Positions 28,503-37,757 are shown, numbered from the stretch's first letter. The stretch is DNA of 64,000 bases from Candidatus Odyssella thessalonicensis L13 (GCF_000190415.1 NZ_AEWF01000001.1:1-64000), one strand, 5' to 3'. Numbers and translations: made by a program. Notes: generated by a model not told the origin, from the sequence alone.

Positions 28503-28868
28503 ATGACTCAGCTGCTTGTTAATAGTGCGGTATTAAGGTGTAATTATGGCCAGTCGCCATGTAACTTAATTGTCGCACCCCCGGCAGTGACGGGCTGCGG
28601 TAATCCGATGGCCAATATTATGGATTTTACGCCTGCCAATGTGCCTGGTTTTAATATGTGTAGCAGTCTCGGCAATCCCGCAGTGATCGCTAATGCGGGG
28701 GCGCCCGCTTCTTGTGCGCCCGCCATAACGGGACCCTGGGCGCCTGGTAAACCGGCCATCTTAGTTCGTAATATGCCTGCTGTGGACACAACATGTATCT
28801 TAACGTGCGCTTTTGGGGGAACCATTAGCGTCGATTTTGCTGGACAATCAACTGTCATCGGCACGTAG
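28503..28868 (+). CDS. DUF4280 PAAR-like protein
   Basis: 121 residues, a single DUF4280 domain. Family features are the N-terminal LLVNSAVLRCNYGQSPCNL, then NIMDFTPANVPGFNMC, GNPAVIANAG, ITGPWAPGKPAILVRNMPA and the final CAFGGTISV. DUF4280 proteins are PAAR-like tips of contractile injection machines (type VI secretion or extracellular injection systems) and often carry or recruit toxins. There are six Cys. No tube, sheath or baseplate genes are in this window, so the machine, if any, is elsewhere. Two small membrane-protein genes follow. The ATG has a weak upstream ribosome binding site (ATGGATGAA only). Confidence 0.85.
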   Translation: MTQLLVNSAVLRCNYGQSPCNLIVAPPAVTGCGNPMANIMDFTPANVPGFNMCSSLGNPAVIANAGAPASCAPAITGPWAPGKPAILVRNMPAVDTTCILTCAFGGTISVDFAGQSTVIGT

Positions 28869-29059
28869 ATATCGTCCCAGATAATCCCAGTTATTAATAG
28901 TTTATTAGTCAGCTTGAAAAAGCTGCTTATTTATGTTGGTGACAGGGGCTTCTTATTGTGCATCTTAATCCCCCCTGACTAGTTTTAGTTTTTACCTTAA
29001 ACCTTCTTTAACCTTTATTTGAGATTCTAGAACTATAGGAAACATAAAACATTTTTGTG

Positions 29060-29368
29060 ATGCTTTATATTGATCCCAGTAAATCTAGGAAATTTTTTAA
29101 ATCACAATGGGGAAATCCCTTTAGAAGGTTCCGCAAGGCCGCGTTGCCTATTTTAGTCTCAGGAATGGGTGCTTTCATCATTATTGTCGGGCTGTTTGCT
29201 CTGTTCCCCTCAATAGGCAATGAGGGTGGGGGAAGTTACTCCATTATACTCCACACAGTCTTTGCGGTCATATTAGGTGTAGCCATCGCATTTCTCGGGC
29301 ATCTTTGGCAGCTTAAGTCTTTAAGTCAATTCCAAACGATCAAAATTAGAGTGCGCAACAGAAAGTAG
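29060..29368 (+). CDS. Small membrane protein, unknown
   Basis: 102 residues from the ATG at 29060 (a GTG at 29057 is adjacent). The N-terminus is basic (SKSRKFFKSQWGNPFRRFRK), followed by two hydrophobic helices at about 30-50 and 62-84 with a Gly/Ser loop between them, and a basic C-terminus. The positive-inside pattern suggests both ends in the cytoplasm. It lies between the PAAR-like gene and another small membrane protein gene in the same direction, so it could be a dedicated partner such as an immunity or adaptor protein, but nothing in the sequence shows this. Confidence 0.5.
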   Translation: MLYIDPSKSRKFFKSQWGNPFRRFRKAALPILVSGMGAFIIIVGLFALFPSIGNEGGGSYSIILHTVFAVILGVAIAFLGHLWQLKSLSQFQTIKIRVRNRK

Positions 29369-29381
29369 AGGCAAGGTTAAG

Positions 29382-29678
29382 ATGCGACCATGGATGAAAG
29401 CTGCAGTGGTATTTTTGAAGACAAGCGTGACGATATTATCCTGCTTGTCATTGGCAATTTATGGAGGCTACAGCTGGGGGCTGCTTGATTTCAATACTCA
29501 ACTGCAACCCATGGTGGATTTAAGCTTAATTATTGCCATACTGGCGGGATTAATTAAGACTACTCGCGATTTTCCTACAGATTATGACCTTTTGCCTCCC
29601 GATAACAGCATGCTGATGCCAGCTAGAGTTTTACCTTCTAACCATTCTAGGAAAGCGCCACCCGCCGTCGACGTATAG
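29382..29678 (+). CDS. Small membrane protein overlapping the pgk end
   Basis: 98 residues starting 13 bases after the previous gene (AGGCAAGGT before the ATG). Two hydrophobic helices at about 5-28 and 43-58. The last 33 residues (after about residue 66) are encoded antisense to the 3' end of pgk, which is a 97-base convergent overlap. That tail is probably not under protein-level selection, and the functional part may end near residue 66. Function unknown. Confidence 0.45.
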   Translation: MRPWMKAAVVFLKTSVTILSCLSLAIYGGYSWGLLDFNTQLQPMVDLSLIIAILAGLIKTTRDFPTDYDLLPPDNSMLMPARVLPSNHSRKAPPAVDV

Positions 29679-30739
29679 GTAAATTGAGCACCGACGCCGG
29701 CTTTGTTTAAGCAGGCTAAAGTATCACCACCGCCGGCAACGCTAATCAATCCGTTGGTTTGCGTCTTAGTCGCTATATACTGCGCTAGTGCCACAGATCC
29801 TTTATCAAAAGGAGGCACTTCAAATACCCCTACAGGTCCGTTCCAGACGATGGTTTTACAGTCATCAATGGCCGCTTGAATTCTTGTGACGGTGCGAGGG
29901 CCAATGTCCATAATTTTAAAAGACTCTTCAGGACAAACGTAATCTTCTGGCAAAATAAGGGTGCAATTGTTGGTTTTAGCTTTATTGATAATTGCTTGGG
30001 CCTGGGGAACGAGATCGGGCTCCGCTAACGACTCGCCGATATCTTGACCTTGGGCCAGAAGGAATGTATTCGCCATTCCGCCACCCAAAACTAAATAGTC
30101 AACTTTTGAAATTAAATTTGTTAATAATTCTAACTTTGTCGACACCTTGGATCCACCGGCAATCGCCATTACCGGACGCTTAGGCGTTGTAAGAATCGAT
30201 TCTAACGCTCTCAGCTCAGCTTCCATAGCGCGGCCGGCAATGACGGGTAAGTAATCGCCAATTCCAACCACTGAAGCATGGGCACGATGAGAGCAAGAAA
30301 AAGCATCATTAACAAATAAATCACCCAGACGGGCGAGGTGTTCCGCAAAGGCCGGGCTGTTCTCTTCTTCACCGTCATGAAAGCGTAGATTCTCTAGCAC
30401 CACAACGCCCCCATAGGGGGTATGTCTGATGGCAAAGGCGGCAGCCTCTCCGATACAATTATCCGCAAAGCTGACGGGACAGCTGAGATGTTGTTTGAGA
30501 ATACGGGCAACAGGCGCAAGGCTTAGCGCGGCGCTGGCTTGCCCTTTAGGGCGTCCAAAATGGGATAAAATGATCACCTTTGCTTCTTTATCGAGGAGCT
30601 CTTTGATAGTTGTTAAGGATCGAACAATACGGGTTTCGTCGCTAATGTGCTGATTTTTAACAGGAATGTTTAAATCTAGTCTAACAACTACATTTTGTCT
30701 GGTGACATTAACGTGATCTAAGGTTAAAAATGATGACAT
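29582..30739 (-). CDS. pgk: Phosphoglycerate kinase
   Basis: Cytosolic glycolytic kinase making ATP from 1,3-bisphosphoglycerate. 385 residues, slightly short of the usual 390-400 but complete. RLDLNIPVKN near the N-terminus (substrate Arg/Asp), SHFGRPKG, and FVNDAFSCSHRAHAS are the conserved substrate-site segments; GGSKVSTKLELL and the C-terminal VAGGGDTLA nucleotide-binding loop are intact. The 3' end overlaps a small convergent gene by 97 bases. Divergent from folP with 61 bases between the starts. Confidence 0.96.
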   Translation of the reverse strand: MSSFLTLDHVNVTRQNVVVRLDLNIPVKNQHISDETRIVRSLTTIKELLDKEAKVIILSHFGRPKGQASAALSLAPVARILKQHLSCPVSFADNCIGEAAAFAIRHTPYGGVVVLENLRFHDGEEENSPAFAEHLARLGDLFVNDAFSCSHRAHASVVGIGDYLPVIAGRAMEAELRALESILTTPKRPVMAIAGGSKVSTKLELLTNLISKVDYLVLGGGMANTFLLAQGQDIGESLAEPDLVPQAQAIINKAKTNNCTLILPEDYVCPEESFKIMDIGPRTVTRIQAAIDDCKTIVWNGPVGVFEVPPFDKGSVALAQYIATKTQTNGLISVAGGGDTLACLNKAGVGAQFTYTSTAGGAFLEWLEGKTLAGISMLLSGGKRS

Positions 30740-30800
30740 AACTTTTAAAACTAATTAAGTGTTTTAACTTAGATTAAACAAAAATCATAGAAGACGTAAA

Positions 30801-31676
30801 GTGGCCAAAATAGAAAACTTAGAATCATTTAGCCTTTCTCTCCTGTCGGGCCCAACCCGGGTTATGGGAATCATCAATATCACTCCCGACTCCTTTTCTG
30901 GTGATGGCCTAATGCAGCATGCGGATGTCATCGAGAGGGCAGTGGCGCAGGCAGAAACCTTTATTGGCCAAGGAGCTGATATTCTCGATATCGGTGGTGA
31001 GAGCACACGCCCGGGGGCAGTTGCGGTGGCATTAGAGGAAGAATTGTCAAGAGTTGTTCCGGCCGTGGCGGCGATCCATCAAAAATTTCCCGATATCCTC
31101 ATTTCGATTGATACCACAAAAGCTGAGGTGGCACGTGCCGCTATTGCTGCTGGGGCTGCAATAATTAATGACGTGAGTGGTTTATTGATGGATCCAGCGA
31201 TGGTTAGTGTCGCCTTAGAGGCCAATGTACCGGTTATTATTATGCATTCGCAAGCCGCGGAATCGGTCTGTCAGTTTGACGCTCTTGATCCATTGAATAG
31301 GAGCGGGCGTTCAATTGATGTTGAAGTCGCGAGCGATTTGGATCGGATGGCCATACATGCTATTAGCCATGGGCTAACGCGTCACCATATTATTTTGGAT
31401 CCAGGGATTGGCTTTGCAAAAACCCCTGAACAGAACTTGCTGCTCATTTCTCAGCTTGACCGCATTCGTAGCCTAGGTTATCCGGTCTTACTTGGGGTGT
31501 CGCGGAAATCATTTATCGGTTATGCTACCGGTGATCCTGTGGAAAAGCGTATGGCTGGCAGTATAGCTGCTGCTACCATCGGGGTTATGAAAGGGGCGCA
31601 AATTGTTCGGGTCCATGATGTGGCAGAGACAGTGCACGCGATGAAAGTTGTCGATGCTATCCGCATGGCTTCGTAG
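30801..31676 (+). CDS. folP: Dihydropteroate synthase
   Basis: Joins p-aminobenzoate and the pterin pyrophosphate in folate synthesis; the sulfonamide target. 291 residues from a GTG. Family motifs in order: GIINITPDSFSGDG (pterin/PABA loop), DIGGESTRPGA, ISIDTTKAEVARAA, AAIINDVSG, DPGIGFAKTPEQNL and GVSRKSFIG. First gene of folP-pabB-pabA-pabC; pabB starts 8 bases after its stop, so the operon supplies its own PABA substrate. folK, folE and folB are not nearby. Confidence 0.95.
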   Translation: MAKIENLESFSLSLLSGPTRVMGIINITPDSFSGDGLMQHADVIERAVAQAETFIGQGADILDIGGESTRPGAVAVALEEELSRVVPAVAAIHQKFPDILISIDTTKAEVARAAIAAGAAIINDVSGLLMDPAMVSVALEANVPVIIMHSQAAESVCQFDALDPLNRSGRSIDVEVASDLDRMAIHAISHGLTRHHIILDPGIGFAKTPEQNLLLISQLDRIRSLGYPVLLGVSRKSFIGYATGDPVEKRMAGSIAAATIGVMKGAQIVRVHDVAETVHAMKVVDAIRMAS

Positions 31677-31684
31677 GAAAAGCC

Positions 31685-33034
31685 ATGCAGCCATTGGTGC
31701 AAGAAATACCTTATCAAGACCCAGTGGCCCTCTTTGCTATTTTTCACACCCACGTGGGCGCCATCTTCCTAGATAGTGCTAATTCAGCATCAGAATGGGG
31801 TAGGTATTCTTTTATTGCTGTCGATCCCTGGTTGATCTTGCGAGAAACTTATCAACCAGAGGCGGTTAAGCCTTTAGATATTCTTCAACGTCACTTAGAT
31901 TACTACAAACTAGAGACGATTGCCGGGTTGCCTCCTTTTCAAGGGGGGGTGGCCGGGTTTCTGTCCTATGAATTGGCCGCTAGTCTTGAGCGTCTACCGA
32001 AGGCCGCCGAGGATGATCTCAAGTTTCCCGACATGATGATGGGATTTTATGATCTGGTGATAGCCTTTGATCACCATCAACTTAAAGCCTGGATATTCTC
32101 AAGTGGCTTGCCCACCGGCGAGAGCGCGCGTGCCCAGCAACGGCTGCAATGGCTGCTAGAACAGATTAGTCTTGCCGCGCCGCCTGGGGAAGAAAGCAAT
32201 GATTTTACGGTGAGGGATCTTTCTAATGCTTTTGAGGAAGCTGCTTATTGTCAGCAGGTGCGCAAAGTCATTGATTATATTTATGCAGGCGACATTTACC
32301 AAGCAAACTTATCACGGCGCTATGAAGCCTGTTATCAAGGTGATCCCTTTATCCTTTATCGACGCTTAAGACAGACCAACCCAGCACCTTTTGCCGCTTA
32401 TATTCAGGATAAAGAGCATACCATTTTAAGCGCCTCTCCCGAAAGGTTTTTAAAGCTAAAGGGGGGTTGTGTTGAAACCAAACCCATTAAAGGAACAAGT
32501 CCACGCGATTTAAGTAACCTTCACCGTGATCAAATCCTGGCGCAGCAATTAGCGGCCTCCGAAAAAGACCGTGCAGAGAATTTAATGATCGTTGATTTGA
32601 TGCGTAATGATTTATCGCGGGTTTGTCAACCGGGCAGTGTCCAGGTGCCCAAATTGTTGGAAGTTGAATCTTATGCTACTGTTCATCATTTAGTCACGAC
32701 CGTAACAGGCGCTCTTGAGAAAGGAAAGTCGGCCATCGACCTCTTGCAAGCAACCTTTCCGGGGGGATCAATTACGGGAGCCCCTAAAATTCGGGCGATG
32801 CAAATTATTGCGGAATTAGAGCCTACTTACCGCGGCGTTTATTGTGGCTCTATCGGTTATATTGGCTTTGATGGGACCATGGATACCAGTATTGTTATAA
32901 GGACCTTTTTGGTAACGCGGGACAAGCTCACCTTCCAGGTGGGAGGCGGGATCGTCACTGACTCTCAGCCTTTGGCGGAATATGAAGAAACTCTCGTTAA
33001 AGCGATTGCCCTAAAAAAGGCGCTTAATCCATGA
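31685..33034 (+). CDS. pabB: Aminodeoxychorismate synthase component I
   Basis: Converts chorismate to aminodeoxychorismate with ammonia from PabA, the first step to PABA. 449 residues. The anthranilate-synthase-I/chorismate-binding domain fills the C-terminal half: [36 protein letters not shown] (the PIKG segment typical of PabB), [18 protein letters not shown], and [17 protein letters not shown]. Placed next to folP and a PabA-type amidotransferase, it is PabB rather than TrpE. The TGA stop overlaps the pabA ATG by four bases, implying coupled translation. Confidence 0.92.
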   Translation: MQPLVQEIPYQDPVALFAIFHTHVGAIFLDSANSASEWGRYSFIAVDPWLILRETYQPEAVKPLDILQRHLDYYKLETIAGLPPFQGGVAGFLSYELAASLERLPKAAEDDLKFPDMMMGFYDLVIAFDHHQLKAWIFSSGLPTGESARAQQRLQWLLEQISLAAPPGEESNDFTVRDLSNAFEEAAYCQQVRKVIDYIYAGDIYQANLSRRYEACYQGDPFILYRRLRQTNPAPFAAYIQDKEHTILSASPERFLKLKGGCVETKPIKGTSPRDLSNLHRDQILAQQLAASEKDRAENLMIVDLMRNDLSRVCQPGSVQVPKLLEVESYATVHHLVTTVTGALEKGKSAIDLLQATFPGGSITGAPKIRAMQIIAELEPTYRGVYCGSIGYIGFDGTMDTSIVIRTFLVTRDKLTFQVGGGIVTDSQPLAEYEETLVKAIALKKALNP

Positions 33035-33600
33035 TCTTAATGATTGATAACTATGATTCTTTTGTTTATAACCTTATCCGTTATTTTCGTGAACTGGGTG
33101 CTGCCATAACTGTTGTTCGCAATGACGAGGTAACGCTTTCTCAAATTAAGGCGATAGCGCCTTCCCATTTAGTTATTTCGCCGGGTCCTTGTTCTCCGAG
33201 TCAAGCCGGTATCTCGCTTGAGGCCATCCAGCAATTTGCCGGCAAGATCCCTATTTTGGGTGTGTGTTTAGGCCACCAAGCAATTGGGCAAACGTTTGGA
33301 GGCAATGTCGTTCGGGCGCTGGCTCCTGTTCATGGTAAAGTACAGGGAATCACTCATCAAGGAGCTGGCTTATTTCTAGGGGCACCGCAGCCGTTATCTG
33401 TGACGCGGTATCACTCGCTTGTGGTCGACAGATTAACTTTGCCCGGCTGCTTAGAGATTACAGCTGAATCAGTGGACGGGGAGATTATGGCACTGCGCCA
33501 TCGTCAGTTGCCTGTTGTGGGGGTGCAGTTCCATCCGGAAGCCGTACTTACAGATTTTGGTCATGGGTTACTGAAGAATTTCCTCGAGGGGGAGATGTAG
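33031..33600 (+). CDS. pabA: Aminodeoxychorismate synthase amidotransferase component II
   Basis: Class I glutamine amidotransferase feeding ammonia to PabB. 189 residues. [11 protein letters not shown] at the start, the oxyanion region SPGPCSPS, the nucleophile in [10 protein letters not shown] (Cys), and the triad His and Glu in [10 protein letters not shown] near residue 170. It overlaps the pabB stop by four bases and is followed without gap by pabC. The same protein may also serve anthranilate synthase, as in organisms with one shared TrpG/PabA; no trp genes are in the window. Confidence 0.92.
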   Translation: MILMIDNYDSFVYNLIRYFRELGAAITVVRNDEVTLSQIKAIAPSHLVISPGPCSPSQAGISLEAIQQFAGKIPILGVCLGHQAIGQTFGGNVVRALAPVHGKVQGITHQGAGLFLGAPQPLSVTRYHSLVVDRLTLPGCLEITAESVDGEIMALRHRQLPVVGVQFHPEAVLTDFGHGLLKNFLEGEM

Positions 33601-34359
33601 ATGATTGTATATCTTAATGGAGAATATATTGACGCCTCCCAAGCCACAGTGAGTATAAAGGATCGGGGGTTTACTCTAGGCGACGGCCTTTTCGAAACGC
33701 TTTATTATGATGGACGTAGTATTGAGTGTTTGAAGCCCCACTTTGAGCGGCTGAACAAAGGGGCTCAATTATTTCAGATTCCCTTTAACTTGCTGTTTTC
33801 AGAGTTTAAGGACACCCTTCTAAAGCTGATAGACCATAATCAGCTTCAAGGGATAAGTGCGGCCTTACGTTTTACCCTTACCCGCGGGCCCAGTGAGCGG
33901 GGCATACAGCTGCCAGAGACAGTGATACCGACCACTTTGGCGACAGTTGTCCCCTATCAACGGCGCTCATCTCTTTTGCACTTGGGCTTTTCTCAGTATT
34001 GCTTTCAACAAGCAGAGCCGCTATGTAGCGTTAAACACTTAGGCTACCAGCTCGCTATTTTAGGGCGCCTTGAGGCTGATCAGCGTGGACTAGATGATGT
34101 GTTGTTCTTTAATCGCCAGGGATACCTTGTCGGGGCCAGTACAGCTAATGTCTTTGTTTTTAAAGGCGGGCAGCTAATCACTCCCCCCTTAACCGATGGA
34201 TGTTTGCCTGGTATCATGCGCGGTAAAATTATTGCAGAGATGTGTAAAAGCAAGACGCCTGTTCGAGTGGATCATCTTACACGACAGGACGTCGAGGTAG
34301 CTGAGCGAATATTTTTAACCAATAGTCTTATTGGGTCCGTTCCAGGGGTTATGGCGTAA
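33601..34359 (+). CDS. pabC: Aminodeoxychorismate lyase (class IV PLP enzyme)
   Basis: Releases pyruvate from aminodeoxychorismate to give PABA. 252 residues of the branched-chain aminotransferase/4-amino-4-deoxychorismate lyase fold. N-terminal VYLNGEYIDASQATVSIKDR and GFTLGDGLFETL, the PLP lysine in CSVKHLGYQLA, and the phosphate-binding GASTANVFVF and CLPGIMRG segments are present. D-amino acid or branched-chain aminotransferases share this fold, but its position right after pabA supports PabC. Last gene of the folate operon; the stop lies just before a convergent DUF465 gene. Confidence 0.88.
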   Translation: MIVYLNGEYIDASQATVSIKDRGFTLGDGLFETLYYDGRSIECLKPHFERLNKGAQLFQIPFNLLFSEFKDTLLKLIDHNQLQGISAALRFTLTRGPSERGIQLPETVIPTTLATVVPYQRRSSLLHLGFSQYCFQQAEPLCSVKHLGYQLAILGRLEADQRGLDDVLFFNRQGYLVGASTANVFVFKGGQLITPPLTDGCLPGIMRGKIIAEMCKSKTPVRVDHLTRQDVEVAERIFLTNSLIGSVPGVMA

Positions 34360-34360
34360 T

Positions 34361-34546
34361 CTAGCTCATACTCGTCTTTTGTTGGCTTTTAACCCGTTCA
34401 ATTTCTTCTTTAACTTTAAGTTTTTTCTTTTTCATCTCATGCAGGTGAGTTTCGCTGACAAAAGCGCGTGTTTCTATGCGCTGGATCTCTTTATCCAATT
34501 TACCATGCTTGTTTATAAGCGCATCAATATGGGATTGAATGTTCAT
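34361..34546 (-). CDS. DUF465 (YdcH-like) small protein
   Basis: 61 residues, complete DUF465 family size. The pattern HIDALINKHGKLDKEIQRIE, then LHEMKKKKLKVKEEIERV, is typical: two amphipathic helices, with lysine-rich second helix. A GGAGG sits just before the ATG (plus-strand CCTCC at 34553). Function of the family is unknown. It converges with pabC with one base between stops. Confidence 0.85.
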   Translation of the reverse strand: MNIQSHIDALINKHGKLDKEIQRIETRAFVSETHLHEMKKKKLKVKEEIERVKSQQKTSMS

Positions 34547-35014
34547 GTGAGCCTCCTTTATAGTCTAATATACTATATGGTATATTTTTTTAATAAGTCA
34601 AATACTTGCCCTTTTAATTTTCTCAATTAGACTTGTTATCGAGTGAATAAACTAAAAGGACAATTACAGAATAATTAAAATTTTAGAAAAAGGAGGCGTT
34701 AAAAATAACTTTAGCTTTGCCTTCCAATTATATTTTACCATCTTTCTCTGCCATTCTTTTATTACAACGAGAAAAAAAATCCTGTAATCAACCGATAGGT
34801 TATAAATAAATTAATTTAGAGGTTATTTAGGAATGTAAATATTACTTGTTTTTTAAATTAATTATTTTTTATTAGATATTTTATAACTATGTTTACTTTC
34901 TAAACTAGGGCGCTCATAAAATAAATTGAAGTGGCGACGAACATATGTTACAAAAATAGAACTATCTATTATAAGAAAATAATTTTGTCTGCTAAAATAG
35001 CAGGTTGGTGTTTT
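34547..35014. other. AT-rich intergenic region
   Basis: Divergent promoters for the DUF465 and EamA genes must lie here. The EamA frame is open from a GTG at 34931, but those 28 codons are poor in typical protein composition. No RNA or repeat recognised. Confidence 0.35.
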
Positions 35015-35941
35015 ATGTCTTTGCGTCATATATTGATGGCGATTTTTATAGCTACGATCTGGGGCTTTAACTTTATTGCAGTCAAAGTGGGTTTAAATGA
35101 GATGCCTCCTTACCTTTACGGAGCGGGAAGATTTTTCATTGCCGCTTTGCCCTTTGTATTTGTCCCCAAACCGGCTGTTTCTTGGCCGCTGATTCTGGCG
35201 GTAGGCATAACCTCAGGAGTCCTTAAATTTACTTTAATGTTCATGGGGATCCATTACGGAATGGGGGCAGGGTTGGCCTCTTTGGTTTTACAAAGCCAAG
35301 CGTTTTTTACCGTATTGTTCTGTGTTTTAGTTTTTAAATCGCGGATCCGATTTAACCAAGTTATGGGAATGCTTATTGCCGCAGCAGGAATGATGCTGAT
35401 CGGCTGGAAAATGCAAGCCCAAAGCTCTGTTTTAGGTTTCTCATTAATCATTGCCGCCGCAGTGTCATGGGGGATTGTTAATATTCTTTACCGCAAAGTC
35501 GGCCAAGTGGATATGTTTGCATTAACTGTATGGTCTTCTGTGGTGCCCCCTATCCCTATGTTATGCTTAAGCCTTTACTGTGATGGCTATGAAGCTGTTG
35601 CCACGTGCCTCACCTCCATGTCAGCCTTAGGGTGGATTTGTTTAGCGTACACCGCTTGTATTTCCTCGTGGGTGGCCACCACCTTATGGGCAGTTCTGAT
35701 CCGCTCTTATGATCCGCAAAGAGTTGCTCCATTTTCGATGCTCGTTCCAGTCTTTGGCATGGGGTTTGCGAGCTTATTCCTTGATGAAAGGTTGACTCTT
35801 TTAACTGGAGTAGCAGCGATCCTAATTTTTACAGGTCTTATTATAACGCAATGGCGAAGCAAGAAAATTCCTAGAAAAGTAATAATTGCTGATGCTAAGA
35901 CTTTACCTTTGCCTGATCTAGAGCATCAAAAAGCAGCTTAG
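35015..35941 (+). CDS. EamA/DMT-family membrane transporter
   Basis: 308 residues from the ATG at 35015. Ten membrane helices in two EamA halves (first starting ILMAIFIATIWGFNFIAVKVG, second VLGFSLIIAAAVSWGIVNI). This opening is the common RhaT/DMT signature of metabolite efflux permeases such as amino-acid exporters (YdcZ/RhtA/YtfF types). The C-terminal tail after residue 285 is cytoplasmic and basic. Substrate cannot be told from sequence. Monocistronic. Confidence 0.9.
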   Translation: MSLRHILMAIFIATIWGFNFIAVKVGLNEMPPYLYGAGRFFIAALPFVFVPKPAVSWPLILAVGITSGVLKFTLMFMGIHYGMGAGLASLVLQSQAFFTVLFCVLVFKSRIRFNQVMGMLIAAAGMMLIGWKMQAQSSVLGFSLIIAAAVSWGIVNILYRKVGQVDMFALTVWSSVVPPIPMLCLSLYCDGYEAVATCLTSMSALGWICLAYTACISSWVATTLWAVLIRSYDPQRVAPFSMLVPVFGMGFASLFLDERLTLLTGVAAILIFTGLIITQWRSKKIPRKVIIADAKTLPLPDLEHQKAA

Positions 35942-36302
35942 AGAGGGGAGTAGGGTGCAAGGAGAGGCATAGCGCTGCCTCGGCGTCCCTTAATAATGCA
36001 ATCTTTATCTTACTGTGAAGCTTTCGCTTAAGTAATTCTTACCAGCTGGTAATGTTAAATTTCTAACTGAAGGGTGTCCCTGCGAGGAAACTCTAAGTGA
36101 GAATAATCCCTGTATTTGTGTTAGGGGTTGGATAGGGGGCGCTTAGGCTTATATAAAGTCCCCGCTAAGACCGCCTTAATAATGGAAATATCAACAAGAA
36201 GAGTTTAGATTTTCTTATTCTATTTGGGCGCAGGTTTGTGTCAGTGTCAATGTGGAAGAGGGTGGAGAAGCAGCCTTGTGAAGGCCGCCTTAAGCTTGAA
36301 TA
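35942..36302. other. Intergenic region between EamA and der ends
   Basis: Holds a hairpin GAGGCA/TGCCTC (35964-35969 with 35976-35981) just past the EamA stop and a GC-rich imperfect stem (about 36268-36293) just past the der stop followed on the minus strand by TTCTCC. Both are plausible weak terminators for the two convergent genes; neither has a good T run. A further CTTAG/CTAAG pair lies at about 36145-36172. Confidence 0.4.
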
Positions 36303-37682
36303 CTATTTCTTGTCATCATAAGGATTCTTGCCACCGCGCACAAATATGCGAATTGGTATACCATCTAATTTGAAATCTTTGCGTAGATTGTTAATTAAAT
36401 AGCGACTATAGCTATCGGGCAGCTGACTTGCTTGCGAGGCAAAAACAGCAAAGGTAGGCGGTCGGGTTTTAGCCTGGGTCATATATTTCAAGCGAATCCG
36501 TCGGCCATTAACAGCAGGGGCGGGATGGTTTTCAGTTACATATGATAACCATTTATTCAGCTGGCCTGTGGAAATACGCCGATTCCAGGTCTCATAAATG
36601 ACCATAACTGCATCCATTAGTTTCTCTAACCCTTTGCCATGCTGAGCAGAGATGGGAATGCATGGAATCCCCCGGGCTTGGGTCAGTTGATTGTCTAATT
36701 TCTCTTGGATGGATTTGAGCAAAGTTGATTTATCATTCACTAAGTCCCACTTGTTTAAAGCTAGGACTAAGGCTCGGCCTTCAGAGATAATATCATAGGC
36801 AATAGTCAGGTCTTGCTTTTCAAAAGGGCAGGTGGCGTCTATGACTAAGATCACAACTTCAGCAAAATTAATGGAGCGTTGTGTGTCCATAACAGCAAGC
36901 TTCTCAGAGGCTTGATCGATGCTTCGACGCCGCCGTAGGCCGGCAGTGTCAATCAAATCAATGGGACGGCCTTGATAATTCCATTCAATTGTAATGGCAT
37001 CCCGGGTTACGCCAGGCATATCTGCCGTTAAAAGCCGTTCTTCACCGATGAGCTTGTTAATGAGCGTCGATTTACCTGCATTTGGACGACCGGCGATAGC
37101 TAACTTGAGCGGTTTTAACGAGCGAGATTTTTCTTGGTCCAGCGATTCTTCGGCGTCTGCCTCGTTTTTTTCTTCTAAGTCATCAGTGTCAGCTTGAAAA
37201 TAAGGAGCCATATATTCATAAAGGTCATACATCCCTTCACCGTGCTCGGCAGAGATGGCGACAACCTCGCCCAGCGCTAACCCCATAGCTTCAGAATAAC
37301 CTACTTCACCATGACGACCTTCGCATTTATTTGCCACCACAATGACCGGCTTATTGTGCCGCCGTAACAAATTGGCCAAGTCACGATCATAAGGAGTAAT
37401 GCCTTCACGCGCATCGATAAGGAATAGCACTAAATCTGCTTCCTCAATCGCCACTTGCGTCTGCTCAAACATGCGTTTGGTTAGAATCGAGGTGTCAGGA
37501 TCTGCTAAGCCGGCGGTATCAATAATCCTAAAGGATAAATCATAGAGTTTGCCGTTTGTTTCCTTTCGGTCCCGTGTCATGCCAGGCATGTCATGCACCA
37601 ACGCTAACCGCTTGCCGGCAAAGCGATTAAATAGAGTTGATTTCCCAACATTCGGGCGGCCGATAATTGCAATTTTTTTCAT
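36303..37682 (-). CDS. der: Ribosome-assembly GTPase Der (EngA)
   Basis: Double GTPase needed for 50S ribosome assembly. 459 residues from the ATG at 37682 (MKKIAIIGRPNVGKS); the open frame reaches 37742 but the added residues are not family-like. The first G domain has GRPNVGKST (8-16) and DMPGMTRD (G3), NKCEG (G4); the second has GRPNAGKST, DMPGVTRD, and NKWDLV. A KH-like C-terminal domain follows (KYMTQAKTRPPTFAVFAS, NPYDDKK). It lies just after bamB in the same direction, the usual alphaproteobacterial and gammaproteobacterial neighbourhood. Confidence 0.97.
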   Translation of the reverse strand: MKKIAIIGRPNVGKSTLFNRFAGKRLALVHDMPGMTRDRKETNGKLYDLSFRIIDTAGLADPDTSILTKRMFEQTQVAIEEADLVLFLIDAREGITPYDRDLANLLRRHNKPVIVVANKCEGRHGEVGYSEAMGLALGEVVAISAEHGEGMYDLYEYMAPYFQADTDDLEEKNEADAEESLDQEKSRSLKPLKLAIAGRPNAGKSTLINKLIGEERLLTADMPGVTRDAITIEWNYQGRPIDLIDTAGLRRRRSIDQASEKLAVMDTQRSINFAEVVILVIDATCPFEKQDLTIAYDIISEGRALVLALNKWDLVNDKSTLLKSIQEKLDNQLTQARGIPCIPISAQHGKGLEKLMDAVMVIYETWNRRISTGQLNKWLSYVTENHPAPAVNGRRIRLKYMTQAKTRPPTFAVFASQASQLPDSYSRYLINNLRKDFKLDGIPIRIFVRGGKNPYDDKK

Positions 37683-37757
37683 TGTCGTTAGCTTTTGTTT
37701 GCCATTAATTGGGAGTCGGAAGAAAAGGTCTTCCCACTCCAAAATTCATTTTGTTTT

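Noticed and set aside
28544-28864. 106-codon minus-strand frame
   Set aside because: Exact shadow of the DUF4280 gene, whose plus-strand protein has clear family motifs.
34331-34630. 99-codon plus-strand frame after pabC
   Set aside because: Overlaps pabC and the DUF465 gene on the other strand; Phe-rich shadow of a lysine-rich gene.
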